Part shown: positions 1 to 8,136 of the stretch, piece after piece | Numbering within the stretch: the stretch's first letter is position 1 | Layout of the letters: the number at the start of each line of letters is the position of its first letter | Assembly (NCBI GenBank): GCA_900466745.1 | Contig: UBNE01000005.1 | Span: forward strand, 39,454 to 103,453 | Direction of reading: 5' to 3' | DNA length: 64,000 nucleotides | Origin: Hyphomicrobiales bacterium | GTDB taxonomy: Bacteria; Pseudomonadota; Alphaproteobacteria; Rhizobiales; Beijerinckiaceae | The notes under the pieces: generated by a model | Seen by the model: only the letters and a program-made list of their open reading frames with translations | Told to the model about the DNA's origin: nothing | The model's database searches: none | Made by a program: the position numbers and the translations under genes

Positions 1-945
1 GCCAACGCCCAGAGCGCCGAGTTCACCTATAAATACGCCAACAACCTGCCGGTCGCGCATCCGATGAACCAGCGCGCCAACGAGGCGGCGGCGAAGATCA
101 AGGAAGAGACCAAGGGCCGCGTCGAGATCCAGATCTTCCCGAACAACCAGCTCGGCTCCGACACCGACATGCTGAGCCAGGTCCGCTCGGGCGGCGTCGA
201 GTTCTTCACGCTCTCGCCGCTGATCCTGTCGACCCTGGTCGCCAACGCCTCGCTCTCGGGCATCGGCTTCGCCTTCCCGAACTACGACGCGGTCTGGAAG
301 GCGATGGACGGCGAGCTCGGGACTTATGTCCGCGGCCAGATCAACAAGGCCAACCTCGTCGTCATGGACAAGATCTGGGACAACGGCTTCCGCCAGATCA
401 CCTCGTCCAAGGGCCCGATCAACACGCCCGACGACCTCAAGGGCTTCAAGATCCGCGTGCCGGTCTCGCCGCTCTGGACCTCGATGTTCACGGCCTTCCA
501 GTCGGCCCCGGCCTCGATCAACTTCGCCGAGGTCTACACCGCGCTGCAGACCAAGATCGTCGACGGCCAGGAGAACCCGCTCGCCATCATCTCGACGGCC
601 AAGCTCTTCGAGGTGCAGAAATACCTCTCCCTGACCAACCATATGTGGGACGGCTTCTGGTTCCTGGCCAACCGCCGCGCCTGGGAGAAGCTGCCCGAGG
701 ACCTGCGCGCCATCGTCGCCAGGAACATCAACGCCGCCGCGCTGCTCGAGCGCGAGGACGTCGCCAAGCTCAATGCCGGCCTGCAGGGCGAGCTCGCCTC
801 CAAGGGCATGGCCATCAACGAGCCCAAGGCCGAGGCCTTCCGCGACGCGCTGCGCAAGGCCGGCTTCTACGCCGAGTGGAAGAAGAAGTATGGCGACGAG
901 GCCTGGGCCATCCTGGAGAAGGCCGTCGGCAGCCCGCTGAGCTGA
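1..945 (+). CDS. TRAP transporter substrate-binding protein, DctP family (5' end outside window)
   Basis: Periplasmic binding protein of a tripartite ATP-independent periplasmic transporter, which delivers an organic acid to a DctQM membrane pair. The frame is open from the first base, so the start codon and most of the signal peptide lie upstream; 314 residues are visible, beginning ANAQSAEFTYKYANN, which looks like the signal-peptidase region and first mature strand. Family marks include KIRVPVSP, with the Arg that binds the substrate carboxylate in DctP proteins, and VDGQENPLA further on. The partner permease genes are presumably upstream. The next gene on the same strand is an SDR oxidoreductase, so the ligand may be its substrate. 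The ligand cannot be told from sequence. Confidence 0.9.
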   Translation, partial: ANAQSAEFTYKYANNLPVAHPMNQRANEAAAKIKEETKGRVEIQIFPNNQLGSDTDMLSQVRSGGVEFFTLSPLILSTLVANASLSGIGFAFPNYDAVWKAMDGELGTYVRGQINKANLVVMDKIWDNGFRQITSSKGPINTPDDLKGFKIRVPVSPLWTSMFTAFQSAPASINFAEVYTALQTKIVDGQENPLAIISTAKLFEVQKYLSLTNHMWDGFWFLANRRAWEKLPEDLRAIVARNINAAALLEREDVAKLNAGLQGELASKGMAINEPKAEAFRDALRKAGFYAEWKKKYGDEAWAILEKAVGSPLS

Positions 946-970
946 GCCACGCCCATCACCGCACGCAAGC

Positions 971-1066
971 CATTCCGGGCGCAGCGAAGCGAAGACCCGG
1001 GATCCATGCCGGAACGGCGCAGGCATGGATCCCGGATCGGCGCGGCTTCGCCGCTCGTCCGGGCTG
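971..1066. repeat. Intergenic palindromic repeat, CCGGGATCCATGCC type
   Basis: Long imperfect palindrome filling the gap between the TRAP binding protein and the SDR gene. Inner arms CCCGGGATCCATGCC (996-1010) and GGCATGGATCCCGG (1022-1035) face each other, and outer CATTCCGGGC pairs roughly with GTCCGGG. Closely related copies lie at 29797-29898 and 57909-58014. Confidence 0.75.
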
Positions 1067-1103
1067 ACTCGCGCATCTGTCTTCTATCGAGAGACCGACC
1101 ACC

Positions 1104-1907
1104 ATGGCCGACCGGCTGAAGGGCAAGATCGCCATCGTCTTCGGCGCGGGCTCCTCCGGACCGGGCTGGGGCAACGGCAAGGCCGCCGCTGTCGCCTATG
1201 CGCGCGAGGGGGCCGGCGTCGCCTGCATCGACCTCAACCGCGACGCCGCCGCCGAAACCGCCGCGATCATCGCCGGCGAAGGCGGCCGGGCGCTGGCGCT
1301 CGCCGCCGACGTCACCGAGCTCGCCTCGGTCGAGGCCTGCGTCGCCGAGACGGCACGGCATTTCGGCCGGCTCGACATCCTCCACAACAATGTCGGCGTC
1401 ACCCATATGGGCGGGCCGGTCGAACTCTCGGAAGAGCAGTTCGAGGCCTCGCTCCAGCTCAATCTCGGCTCGGTCTATCGCTGCGCCAAGGCGGCGATCC
1501 CGGCGATGCTGAAGGGCGGCGGCGGCGCCATCGTCAACATCTCCTCGCTCGCGGCGATCCGCTGGACCGGCTATCCCTACTTCGCCTACTACGCCACCAA
1601 GGCGGCGGTGAACCAGGCGACGGTCGCGCTGGCGATGCAGTATGCGAGGGCCGGCATCCGCGCCAACTGCATCATGCCGGGGCTGATCGACACGCCGTTG
1701 ATCTACAGGCAGATCTCCACGCAATACGCCTCGGTCGCGGAGATGGTCGCCGCCCGCAACGCGCTGGTGCCGCTCGGCCAGATGGGCACAGCCTGGGACA
1801 TCGCCAACGCCGCCGTCTTCCTCGCCTCCGACGAGGCGAAGTTCATCACCGGAATCTGCCTGCCGGTCGATGGCGGCCAGAGCTGCGCCACCGCGCCGCT
1901 CGGCTGA
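1104..1907 (+). CDS. SDR family NAD(P)-dependent oxidoreductase
   Basis: Classical short-chain dehydrogenase/reductase of 267 residues, the usual length. Visible are the Rossmann glycine motif GAGSSGPG (14-21), NNVG (95-98), a catalytic Ser in NISS (145-148), and the YxxxK pair Tyr162/Lys166. It should oxidise a secondary alcohol or reduce a ketone with a nicotinamide cofactor in the cytoplasm. It follows a TRAP binding protein and precedes iolR on the same strand, so it may act on the compound imported by that transporter. Nothing in the sequence fixes the substrate. A role as an alternative inositol dehydrogenase is possible but unsupported; known IolG enzymes belong to the Gfo/Idh/MocA family, not SDR. 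Confidence 0.9.
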   Translation: MADRLKGKIAIVFGAGSSGPGWGNGKAAAVAYAREGAGVACIDLNRDAAAETAAIIAGEGGRALALAADVTELASVEACVAETARHFGRLDILHNNVGVTHMGGPVELSEEQFEASLQLNLGSVYRCAKAAIPAMLKGGGGAIVNISSLAAIRWTGYPYFAYYATKAAVNQATVALAMQYARAGIRANCIMPGLIDTPLIYRQISTQYASVAEMVAARNALVPLGQMGTAWDIANAAVFLASDEAKFITGICLPVDGGQSCATAPLG

Positions 1908-2005
1908 GCCCGGAACCATCTCCCGTCCTTCTCGGGCTCATCCTGAGGATCTTCCGCGAGGAACGCTGGAACCTCCCTCGAGCATCGACTGTTCATTCCC
2001 CGGCT

Positions 2006-2019
2006 GGAACGCTTGCTCC
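2006..2019. promoter_or_regulatory. Possible weak IolR site upstream of iolR
   Basis: GGAACGCTTGCTCC, 61 bases before the iolR start, matches GGAA-N6-TTCC at seven of the eight fixed positions. It could allow autoregulation. The gap 1908-2079 holds nothing else I can support. A single near match in GC-rich DNA may be chance. Confidence 0.25.
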
Positions 2020-2079
2020 ATTCCGGCTTCGCTGCCAGAAAGAACGGCGACGGGAATCCGCAAGGGGAACGGAGTTCGG

Positions 2080-2958
2080 ATGAGCGAGACGGCGACAGCG
2101 GACCTGCCGCGCGACTTCGACGGCCTGCGCGCGCTGATCCTCGGCCAGCGCGAGAGCCTGCCCAAGCGCATCGCCCAGATCGCCGCCTATGCGCTCGACA
2201 ACCCCGACGAGATCGCCTTCGGCACCGCCGCCAGCATCGCGGTCTCGGCCGGCGTCCAGCCCTCGACGCTGATCCGCTTCGCCCAGCATCTCGGCTTCGA
2301 CGGCTTCACCAGCCTGCAGGTCGTCTTCCGCGAGCGGCTGCGCGAGCGCAATTCCAGCTATGAGGAGCGGCTCAACACCTTGCGCGCCGATGAGGGCGCC
2401 GCCGGCAACCACCGCATCCTCGACGGCTTCCTCACCGCCTCGCGCAAATCGCTCGACGTGATGAGCCGCAGCCTCGACGAGGGCACGCTCGACCGCGCCA
2501 TCGCGCTGCTGGCCGGCGCCGAGACCCTCTATATCGTCGCCCGCCGCCGCTCCTATCCGGTCGCGAGCTATCTCGCCTATGCGCTGGGCAAGCTCGGCGT
2601 CCGCTACCAGCTCGTCGAGTCGGCGGCGGGGCTCGACCCGGAGATGATCGCCTTCGCCACGCCGAAGGACGCCGTGCTGGTCGTCAGCTTCTCGCCCTAT
2701 GCGCCGGCGACGGTGGAGGATGCCCGCGGCCTCGCCGAGCGCGGCGTGCCGCTCGTCGCCATCACCGACAGCGCCTTCTCGCCGCTCGCCAACGTCGCCA
2801 GGCTGTGGTTCGAGGTGGCGGAGGCCGATTTCGGCGGCTTCCGCACGCTGTCCTCGACGATGGCGCTGGCGATGGCGCTCGCCGTCGGCATCGGCGAGGC
2901 CCGCCGCGCCGGCGCCGGCAAAAGCGCGGGCAAGGGCAGGCGCCGCGGCCGCGCCTGA
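2080..2958 (+). CDS. iolR: MurR/RpiR family transcriptional regulator, probable inositol repressor IolR
   Basis: Regulator of 292 residues with an N-terminal RpiR-type helix-turn-helix (about residues 20-90; recognition region SAGVQPSTLIRFAQHLG) and a C-terminal sugar-phosphate-binding SIS domain (about 125-260). In rhizobia, RpiR-type IolR represses the iol genes until an inositol catabolic intermediate appears. Placement directly before iolC and a GGAA-N6-TTCC palindrome in the gap support this assignment. The start chosen is ATG 2080, preceded by the purine-rich GGGGAACGGAG; the frame stays open upstream to 1870, but that stretch lacks family similarity. The C-terminus is a basic Lys/Arg/Ala tail. 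Confidence 0.85.
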   Translation: MSETATADLPRDFDGLRALILGQRESLPKRIAQIAAYALDNPDEIAFGTAASIAVSAGVQPSTLIRFAQHLGFDGFTSLQVVFRERLRERNSSYEERLNTLRADEGAAGNHRILDGFLTASRKSLDVMSRSLDEGTLDRAIALLAGAETLYIVARRRSYPVASYLAYALGKLGVRYQLVESAAGLDPEMIAFATPKDAVLVVSFSPYAPATVEDARGLAERGVPLVAITDSAFSPLANVARLWFEVAEADFGGFRTLSSTMALAMALAVGIGEARRAGAGKSAGKGRRRGRA

Positions 2959-2979
2959 AGCGGAGCGCGGGCCTGATTA

Positions 2980-2993
2980 GGAATATATATTCC
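2980..2993. promoter_or_regulatory. Probable IolR operator GGAATATATATTCC
   Basis: Perfect 14-base palindrome in an AT-rich island between iolR and iolC. It fits GGAA-N6-TTCC, the motif reported for the RpiR-type IolR of Sinorhizobium meliloti. A TTGACG hexamer resembling a -35 element follows at 2997-3002, so bound repressor would sit against the promoter of the iol operon. No strong -10 hexamer is evident. Confidence 0.7.
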
Positions 2994-3009
2994 GCGTTGA
3001 CGAAATAAT

Positions 3010-3023
3010 GGAATTATCATTTC
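3010..3023. promoter_or_regulatory. Possible second IolR half-operator
   Basis: GGAATTATCATTTC has GGAA, six bases and TTTC, one mismatch from the IolR motif. It lies 30 bases centre to centre from the perfect site, about three helical turns, and overlaps where a -10 element would be expected. The spacing suggests cooperative binding, but this is inference. Confidence 0.4.
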
Positions 3024-3076
3024 ATACCGGCGACCAGGCCGTCCGGCCTGGCGTGCAGCGCAGCCGGGAGGATCAT

Positions 3077-5011
3077 ATGACGGGACCGCTCAGCGGATCG
3101 ACGCAGGCGCTCGACGTCATCACCATCGGCCGCGCCTCGGTCGATCTCTACGGACAGCAGATCGGCTCGCGGCTGGAGGACGTCGCCTCCTTCGCCAAAT
3201 CGGTCGGCGGCTGCCCGGCGAACATCGCCATCGGCACGGCGCGGCTCGGCCTGCGCTCGGCCCTTCTCACCCGCGTCGGCAACGAGCAGTTCGGCCGCTT
3301 CCTGCGCGAGCAGCTCGCCCGCGAGGGCGTCAATCTCGACGGGCTGAAGACCGATCCCGAACGGCTGACCGCGCTCGCCATTCTCTCGGTCGAGAGCGAC
3401 ACCTCCTTCCCGCTGCTGTTCTACCGCGAGAACTGCGCCGACATGGCTCTGGAAGAGGGCGACATCGACCCCGCCTTCCTCGCCAGGGCCCGCGCCCTGG
3501 TGGTCACCGGCACGCATTTCGCCCGGCCCGGGCCCGAGGCCGCCCAGCGCAAGGCGATGGCGCTGATGCGCCAGGCCGGCGGCAAGGTCGTGCTCGACAT
3601 CGACTACCGCCCCAATCTCTGGGGGCTGGCCGGTCACGACGCCGGCGACAACCGCTACATCGCCTCGCAGGCGGTCTCGGAGCGGATGAAGACGGTGCTG
3701 CCCGGCTGCGACCTGATCGTCGGCACGGAGGAGGAGGTGCTGATCGCCTCGGGCGAGAGCGAATTGCTGCCGGCCCTGAAGACGATCCGCGCGCTGACGC
3801 CCGCGACCATCGTGCTCAAGCGCGGCCCGATGGGCTGCATCGTCTATGAGGGCGCCATCTCCGACGATCTGGAGGACGGCATCGTCGGCAAGGGCTTCCC
3901 GATCGAGGTCTACAACGTGCTGGGCGCGGGCGACGCCTTCATGTCCGGCTTCCTGCGCGGCTGGCTCGGCGGCGAAAGCCTCGCTACCGCCGCGACCTGG
4001 GCCAATGCCTGCGGCGCCTTCGCCGTCTCGCGCCTGCTCTGCTCGCCCGAAAGCCCGACCTTCGAGGAGCTGCAGTATTTCCTCGCGCATGGCAGCCCGC
4101 ATCGCGCCCTGCGCAAGGACGAGGCCATCAACCACATCCACTGGGCCACGACGCGCCGGCGCGACATCCCCTCGCTGATGGCGCTGGCCTGCGATCACCG
4201 CGCCCAGCTCGAAGAGCTGGCCGAGCGGCTCGGCGCCGACCCGGCCCGCATCCGCGGCTTCAAGGTGCTGGCGGTCAAGGCCGCCGCCCGCGTCGCCGAT
4301 GGCCGGCCCGGCTACGGCATGCTGCTCGACGAGAAGCATGGTCGCGAGGCGATGTTCGAATTCGCCCGCCATCCCTTCACCTGGCTCGGCCGCCCGGTCG
4401 AGCGGCCGGGCTCGCGGCCCCTGCGCTTCGAGACCAGCCAGGATATCGGCTCGCTCCTGCCGGAATGGCCGGTCGATCACTGCATCAAGGCGCTCTGCTT
4501 CTACCACCCCGACGACCCCGCCGAGCTGAAGCGCGAGCAGCAGGAGAAGCTGCGCGGCCTGTTCGAGGCGGCGCGCAAGGTCGGGCGCGAATTGCTGGTC
4601 GAGATCATCGCCGGCAAGAACGGCCCGCTCGGCCCCGACACGGTCGCCCGCGCGCTGGAAGAGCTCTATGCGCTCGGCATCAGGCCCGATTGGTGGAAGC
4701 TGGAGCCGCAATCCTCTCCCGCCGCCTGGGCGGCGGTCGAGAAGACCATCGCCAGGCACGATCCCTGGTGCCGCGGCGTGCTGCTGCTCGGGCTCGACGC
4801 CCCGGCCGAGGAGCTGGAGGCCGGCTTCGCCGCGACGGCGGGCGCCGCCATCGTCAAGGGTTTCGCCGTCGGCCGCACCATCTTCATGAACGCCGCCGAG
4901 GGCTGGCTTGCCGGCAAGCTCGACGACGAGGCGGCGATCGCCGACATGGCCGGGCGCTTCGAGGCGCTGACCGGCCTCTGGCTCGCCACGCGCGGCCGCA
5001 AGGCGGCGTAG
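3077..5011 (+). CDS. iolC: Bifunctional 5-dehydro-2-deoxygluconokinase with C-terminal DUF2090 domain
   Basis: Phosphorylates 5-dehydro-2-deoxy-D-gluconate (DKG) in myo-inositol catabolism. The protein has 644 residues: a PfkB/ribokinase-type kinase (about 10-330) with the N-terminal GGCPANIA motif and the anion-hole/catalytic motif GAGDAF (base Asp286), then a DUF2090 domain (about 345-640), a TIM-barrel aldolase-like module. Fusion of IolC with DUF2090 is common in proteobacteria, and the second domain has been proposed to act as the DKG-phosphate aldolase (IolJ function), which would explain the absence of a separate iolJ here. Start ATG 3077 follows GGGAGG; an upstream ATG at 3008 is in frame but lies within the operator region. 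First gene of iolCDEB. Confidence 0.93.
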   Translation: MTGPLSGSTQALDVITIGRASVDLYGQQIGSRLEDVASFAKSVGGCPANIAIGTARLGLRSALLTRVGNEQFGRFLREQLAREGVNLDGLKTDPERLTALAILSVESDTSFPLLFYRENCADMALEEGDIDPAFLARARALVVTGTHFARPGPEAAQRKAMALMRQAGGKVVLDIDYRPNLWGLAGHDAGDNRYIASQAVSERMKTVLPGCDLIVGTEEEVLIASGESELLPALKTIRALTPATIVLKRGPMGCIVYEGAISDDLEDGIVGKGFPIEVYNVLGAGDAFMSGFLRGWLGGESLATAATWANACGAFAVSRLLCSPESPTFEELQYFLAHGSPHRALRKDEAINHIHWATTRRRDIPSLMALACDHRAQLEELAERLGADPARIRGFKVLAVKAAARVADGRPGYGMLLDEKHGREAMFEFARHPFTWLGRPVERPGSRPLRFETSQDIGSLLPEWPVDHCIKALCFYHPDDPAELKREQQEKLRGLFEAARKVGRELLVEIIAGKNGPLGPDTVARALEELYALGIRPDWWKLEPQSSPAAWAAVEKTIARHDPWCRGVLLLGLDAPAEELEAGFAATAGAAIVKGFAVGRTIFMNAAEGWLAGKLDDEAAIADMAGRFEALTGLWLATRGRKAA

Positions 5012-5040
5012 GAGTGTTCGGCCGGGAACCACCTCTGTCT

Positions 5041-5074
5041 TTCCGGGGGCGCCGCAGGCGCGAACCCGGAATGA
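5041..5074. repeat. Short palindromic repeat remnant
   Basis: Hairpin with arms TTCCGGG (5041-5047) and CCCGGAA (5065-5071) in the iolC-iolD gap, followed by TGAC. It resembles one end of the longer GTCATTCCGGG repeats elsewhere in the window. The rest of the 127-base gap shows nothing clear. Confidence 0.5.
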
Positions 5075-5138
5075 CAAGCGCCTCGGTGCACGCGCCCGTG
5101 ATGACATCGTCACTTGTTGCAAAGAGTCGGAAGCCGAC

Positions 5139-6989
5139 ATGACCCGCACCATCCGCCTCACCATGGCGCAGGCGCTGACGCGCTACCTCGCCGCGCAGAT
5201 GACCGAGATCGACGGGGAGCGCCTGCCGATCTTCGGCGGCGTCTGGGCGATCTTCGGCCATGGCAACGTCGCCGGCCTCGGCGAGGCGCTCTGGCAGGAG
5301 CGCGCGCGCCTGCCGACCTTCCGCGCCCATAACGAGCAGGCCATGGCGCACGCCGCCATCGCCTATGCCAAGGCCAACATGCGCCGCCGCTTCATGGCCG
5401 CGACCACCTCGATCGGCCCCGGCGCGACGAACCTCGTCACCGCCGCCGCGCTCGCCCATGTCAACCGCCTGCCGGTGCTGCTGCTGCCGGGCGACGTCTT
5501 CGCCGGCCGCATCCCCGACCCGGTCCTCCAGCAGGTCGAGGATTTCGGCGACGGCACCGTCTCGGCCAATGACTGCTTCCGCCCCGTCTCGCGCTATTTC
5601 GACCGCATCACCCGGCCCGAGCAGATCGTTCCCGCGCTGGCCCGCGCCATGCAGGTGCTGACCGACCCGGCCGAATGCGGGCCGGTGACGCTCGCCCTCT
5701 GCCAGGACGTGCAGGCCGAGGCCTATGACTACCCGGAGAGCTTCTTCGCCGAGCGCCTCTGGACGCCGCGCCGGCCCCGCCCCGACCGCGACGAGCTGAA
5801 AGCCGCGGCCGCGGCGCTGAAAACCGCGAAAAAGCCGCTGATCGTCGCCGGCGGCGGCGTGCTCTATTCCGGCGCGAGCGAGGAACTGGCCCGCTTCTCG
5901 CAAGCGACCGGCGTACCCGTCTGCGAGACGCAAGGCGGCAAGTCCGCCCTGCCCGACGACGCCGCGCTCAACATGGCCGCGGTCGGCGTCACCGGCACGG
6001 AAGCCGCCAACCGCCTCGCCGCCGAGGCCGATCTCGTCCTCGCGGTCGGCACGCGGCTCCAGGACTTCACCACCGGCTCCTGGGCCCTGTTCGGAGCGCA
6101 GGAGAAGACGATCGTCGGCCTCAACGTCCAGCCTTTCGACGCCGGCAAGCACCGCGCCCTCCCCCTCGTCGCGGATGCCCGCGAAGGCCTGACGGAGCTG
6201 GCGCAGGCCATCGGCGGCTGGAAGGCGCCCGAGAGCTGGACCGCGAACGCCAAAGCCGGCAAGGCCGAATGGCGCGGGCAGGCAGACAAGGCGACCGCCG
6301 CCGGCAACGCCGCCCTGCCCTCGGACGCGCAGGTCATCGGCGCGGTCCAACGGGCCCTCGGCGCGGATGTCGTCCTGCTCCATGCCGCCGGCGGGCTGCC
6401 CGGCGAATTGCACAAGCTCTGGCGGGCCGGTTCGCCCGGCTCCTACCATGCCGAATACGGCTATTCCTGCATGGGCTACGAGATCGCCGGCGGGCTCGGC
6501 GCCAAGATGGCGCGGCCTGACAAGGAGGTCGTCGTCATGGTCGGCGACGGCTCCTATCTCATGCTCAATTCCGAGATCGCGACCTCGGTGATGCTGGGGC
6601 TGAAGCTCACCATCGTCCTGCTCGACAATCGCGGCTTCGGCTGCATCAACCGCCTCCAGAACGCGACCGGGGGCGAGAGCTTCAACAACCTGCTCAAGGA
6701 CGCGCGGCACGAGACGCTGCCGGAGATCGACTTCGTCCGGCATGCCGCCAGCATGGGGGCGATCGCGGTCAAGGCAGCCTCCATCGCCGAGCTCGAAACC
6801 GCGCTGGCGCAGGCCAAGGCCAACAGCCGCACCACGGTCGTCGTCATCGACACCGACCCGCTGGCCTCGACCGGCGCCGGCGGCGCCTGGTGGGATGTCG
6901 CGGTGCCGGAGGTCAGCGCGCGCGCCGAGGTCCGCACGGCGCGGGCGCATTACGACGAACGCCGCAAGCAGCAGCGCATCGGTGAGTAG
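5139..6989 (+). CDS. iolD: 3D-(3,5/4)-trihydroxycyclohexane-1,2-dione acylhydrolase (decyclizing)
   Basis: Thiamine-diphosphate enzyme that hydrolytically opens the ring of trihydroxycyclohexane-1,2-dione to 5-deoxy-glucuronate, the third step of inositol breakdown. The 616 residues fit the family. The N-terminal pyrimidine-binding domain carries the cofactor-activating Glu66 in HNEQAM, the central domain is about 200-340, and the C-terminal pyrophosphate-binding domain holds GDGSYLMLNSEI, starting near residue 469, with the Mg-binding Asp and Asn. Among ThDP enzymes the operon context (IolC before, IolE and IolB after) separates it from acetolactate synthase. Confidence 0.95.
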   Translation: MTRTIRLTMAQALTRYLAAQMTEIDGERLPIFGGVWAIFGHGNVAGLGEALWQERARLPTFRAHNEQAMAHAAIAYAKANMRRRFMAATTSIGPGATNLVTAAALAHVNRLPVLLLPGDVFAGRIPDPVLQQVEDFGDGTVSANDCFRPVSRYFDRITRPEQIVPALARAMQVLTDPAECGPVTLALCQDVQAEAYDYPESFFAERLWTPRRPRPDRDELKAAAAALKTAKKPLIVAGGGVLYSGASEELARFSQATGVPVCETQGGKSALPDDAALNMAAVGVTGTEAANRLAAEADLVLAVGTRLQDFTTGSWALFGAQEKTIVGLNVQPFDAGKHRALPLVADAREGLTELAQAIGGWKAPESWTANAKAGKAEWRGQADKATAAGNAALPSDAQVIGAVQRALGADVVLLHAAGGLPGELHKLWRAGSPGSYHAEYGYSCMGYEIAGGLGAKMARPDKEVVVMVGDGSYLMLNSEIATSVMLGLKLTIVLLDNRGFGCINRLQNATGGESFNNLLKDARHETLPEIDFVRHAASMGAIAVKAASIAELETALAQAKANSRTTVVVIDTDPLASTGAGGAWWDVAVPEVSARAEVRTARAHYDERRKQQRIGE

Positions 6990-6999
6990 AAGCATGACC

Positions 7000-7086
7000 G
7001 TCATGGCGAGGAGCGCAGCCACGAAGCCATCCAGGGGCGGCGGAGCGCCAAGTCCTCCCGGATGGCTTCGCCACGCGGGCAATGAC
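7000..7086. repeat. Intergenic palindromic repeat (GTCATGGCGAGGAGCGCAG type)
   Basis: Imperfect palindrome starting GTCATGGCGAG and ending GCAATGAC, with inner arms GAAGCCATCC and GGATGGCTTC. It fills most of the iolD-iolE gap. The ends resemble the copy at 52194-52290. Confidence 0.65.
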
Positions 7087-7115
7087 GGCAGAGACCATCA
7101 TCAGGAAAGATTCAT

Positions 7116-8000
7116 ATGATCCGCATCGGCGCAAACCCCATCGGCTGGTCGAATGACGACATGCTGGAGATCGGCGGCGACATCCCGCTCGAGACCTGCC
7201 TGAAGGAGGCCCGCGAAGCCGGCTTCACCGGCATGGAGCTCGGCAACAAGTTCCCGCGCGAGGCGGCGCGGCTGAAGCCGATCCTCGACGCCCATGGCCA
7301 CGCCCTGGTCTCGGGCTGGTACTCGACGGAACTGCTGGTCCGCGACGTCGCCGCCGAGATGGCGGCCGTGAAGGCCCATGCGACGCTGCTGCGCGAGATG
7401 GGCTGCACGGTGCTGATCGCGGCCGAGACCTCGAACGCGATCCATTCAGACATCACGAAGCCGCTCTCGGCGCGGCCCGTCCTGCCCAAGGCGCAATGGG
7501 ACGATTTCGGCTCGCGCTACACCAGTTTCGCCGAGGCGGTGCAGGCCGAACACGGCCTGCAGCTCGTCTATCACCACCATATGGGCACGGTGGTGCAGAC
7601 CGAGGCCGAGATCGACCGCTTCATGGGCGTCACCGGCGCGGCCGTCGGCCTGCTGCTCGACACCGGCCACGCCACCTGGGGCGGCGGCGACCCCGCCCGC
7701 ATCGCCCGCCACTGGAAGGCGCGCATCCATCACATCCATTGCAAGGACATCCGCGAGGCGGTGATGTGGCGCTCCAACCGCGAGGACTGGTCCTTCCTCG
7801 AATCCGTCCTCGCCGGCGTCTACACCGTGCCCGGCGACGGGCTGATCGACTATGTCCGCGTGCTGAAGGAATTGCAGGGCTATTCCGGCTGGATCGTGGT
7901 CGAGGCCGAGCAGGATCCGAAGAAGGCGGAACCGGCGGCCTATGCCAGGCTCGGCCATGCCAATCTCAGCCGCTTCGTCAAGGAAGCGGGATTGGCCTGA
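7116..8000 (+). CDS. iolE: myo-inosose-2 dehydratase
   Basis: Dehydrates 2-keto-myo-inositol (scyllo-inosose) to trihydroxycyclohexane-1,2-dione, the second step of the pathway. The protein has 294 residues in the xylose-isomerase-like TIM-barrel family. Likely metal ligands lie in the segments YHHHMGT, LLLDTGHATWG, HHIHCKD and VVEAEQDP, the Glu/Asp/His pattern of IolE. The N-terminus IRIGANPIGWSNDD is characteristic of the family. It is the third gene of iolCDEB. The enzyme that makes its substrate (IolG) is not in this window. Confidence 0.95.
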   Translation: MIRIGANPIGWSNDDMLEIGGDIPLETCLKEAREAGFTGMELGNKFPREAARLKPILDAHGHALVSGWYSTELLVRDVAAEMAAVKAHATLLREMGCTVLIAAETSNAIHSDITKPLSARPVLPKAQWDDFGSRYTSFAEAVQAEHGLQLVYHHHMGTVVQTEAEIDRFMGVTGAAVGLLLDTGHATWGGGDPARIARHWKARIHHIHCKDIREAVMWRSNREDWSFLESVLAGVYTVPGDGLIDYVRVLKELQGYSGWIVVEAEQDPKKAEPAAYARLGHANLSRFVKEAGLA

Positions 8001-8136
8001 ACGACCCACGCCGCTTTTCTCGGGCGAAGCCGGGCGCAGGCCCGGGAATCGCGGCCAGGAAAGGCGCAACACCCCTTCGGCGGGAGATGCTCGGGCCGGC
8101 CCGCGCATGACCTGCCCAACGCATAGGAAACAGCCG

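Noticed and set aside
3017..5164. 715-residue open frame opposite iolC
   Set aside because: Antisense shadow of a clear kinase gene, with no recognisable motif.
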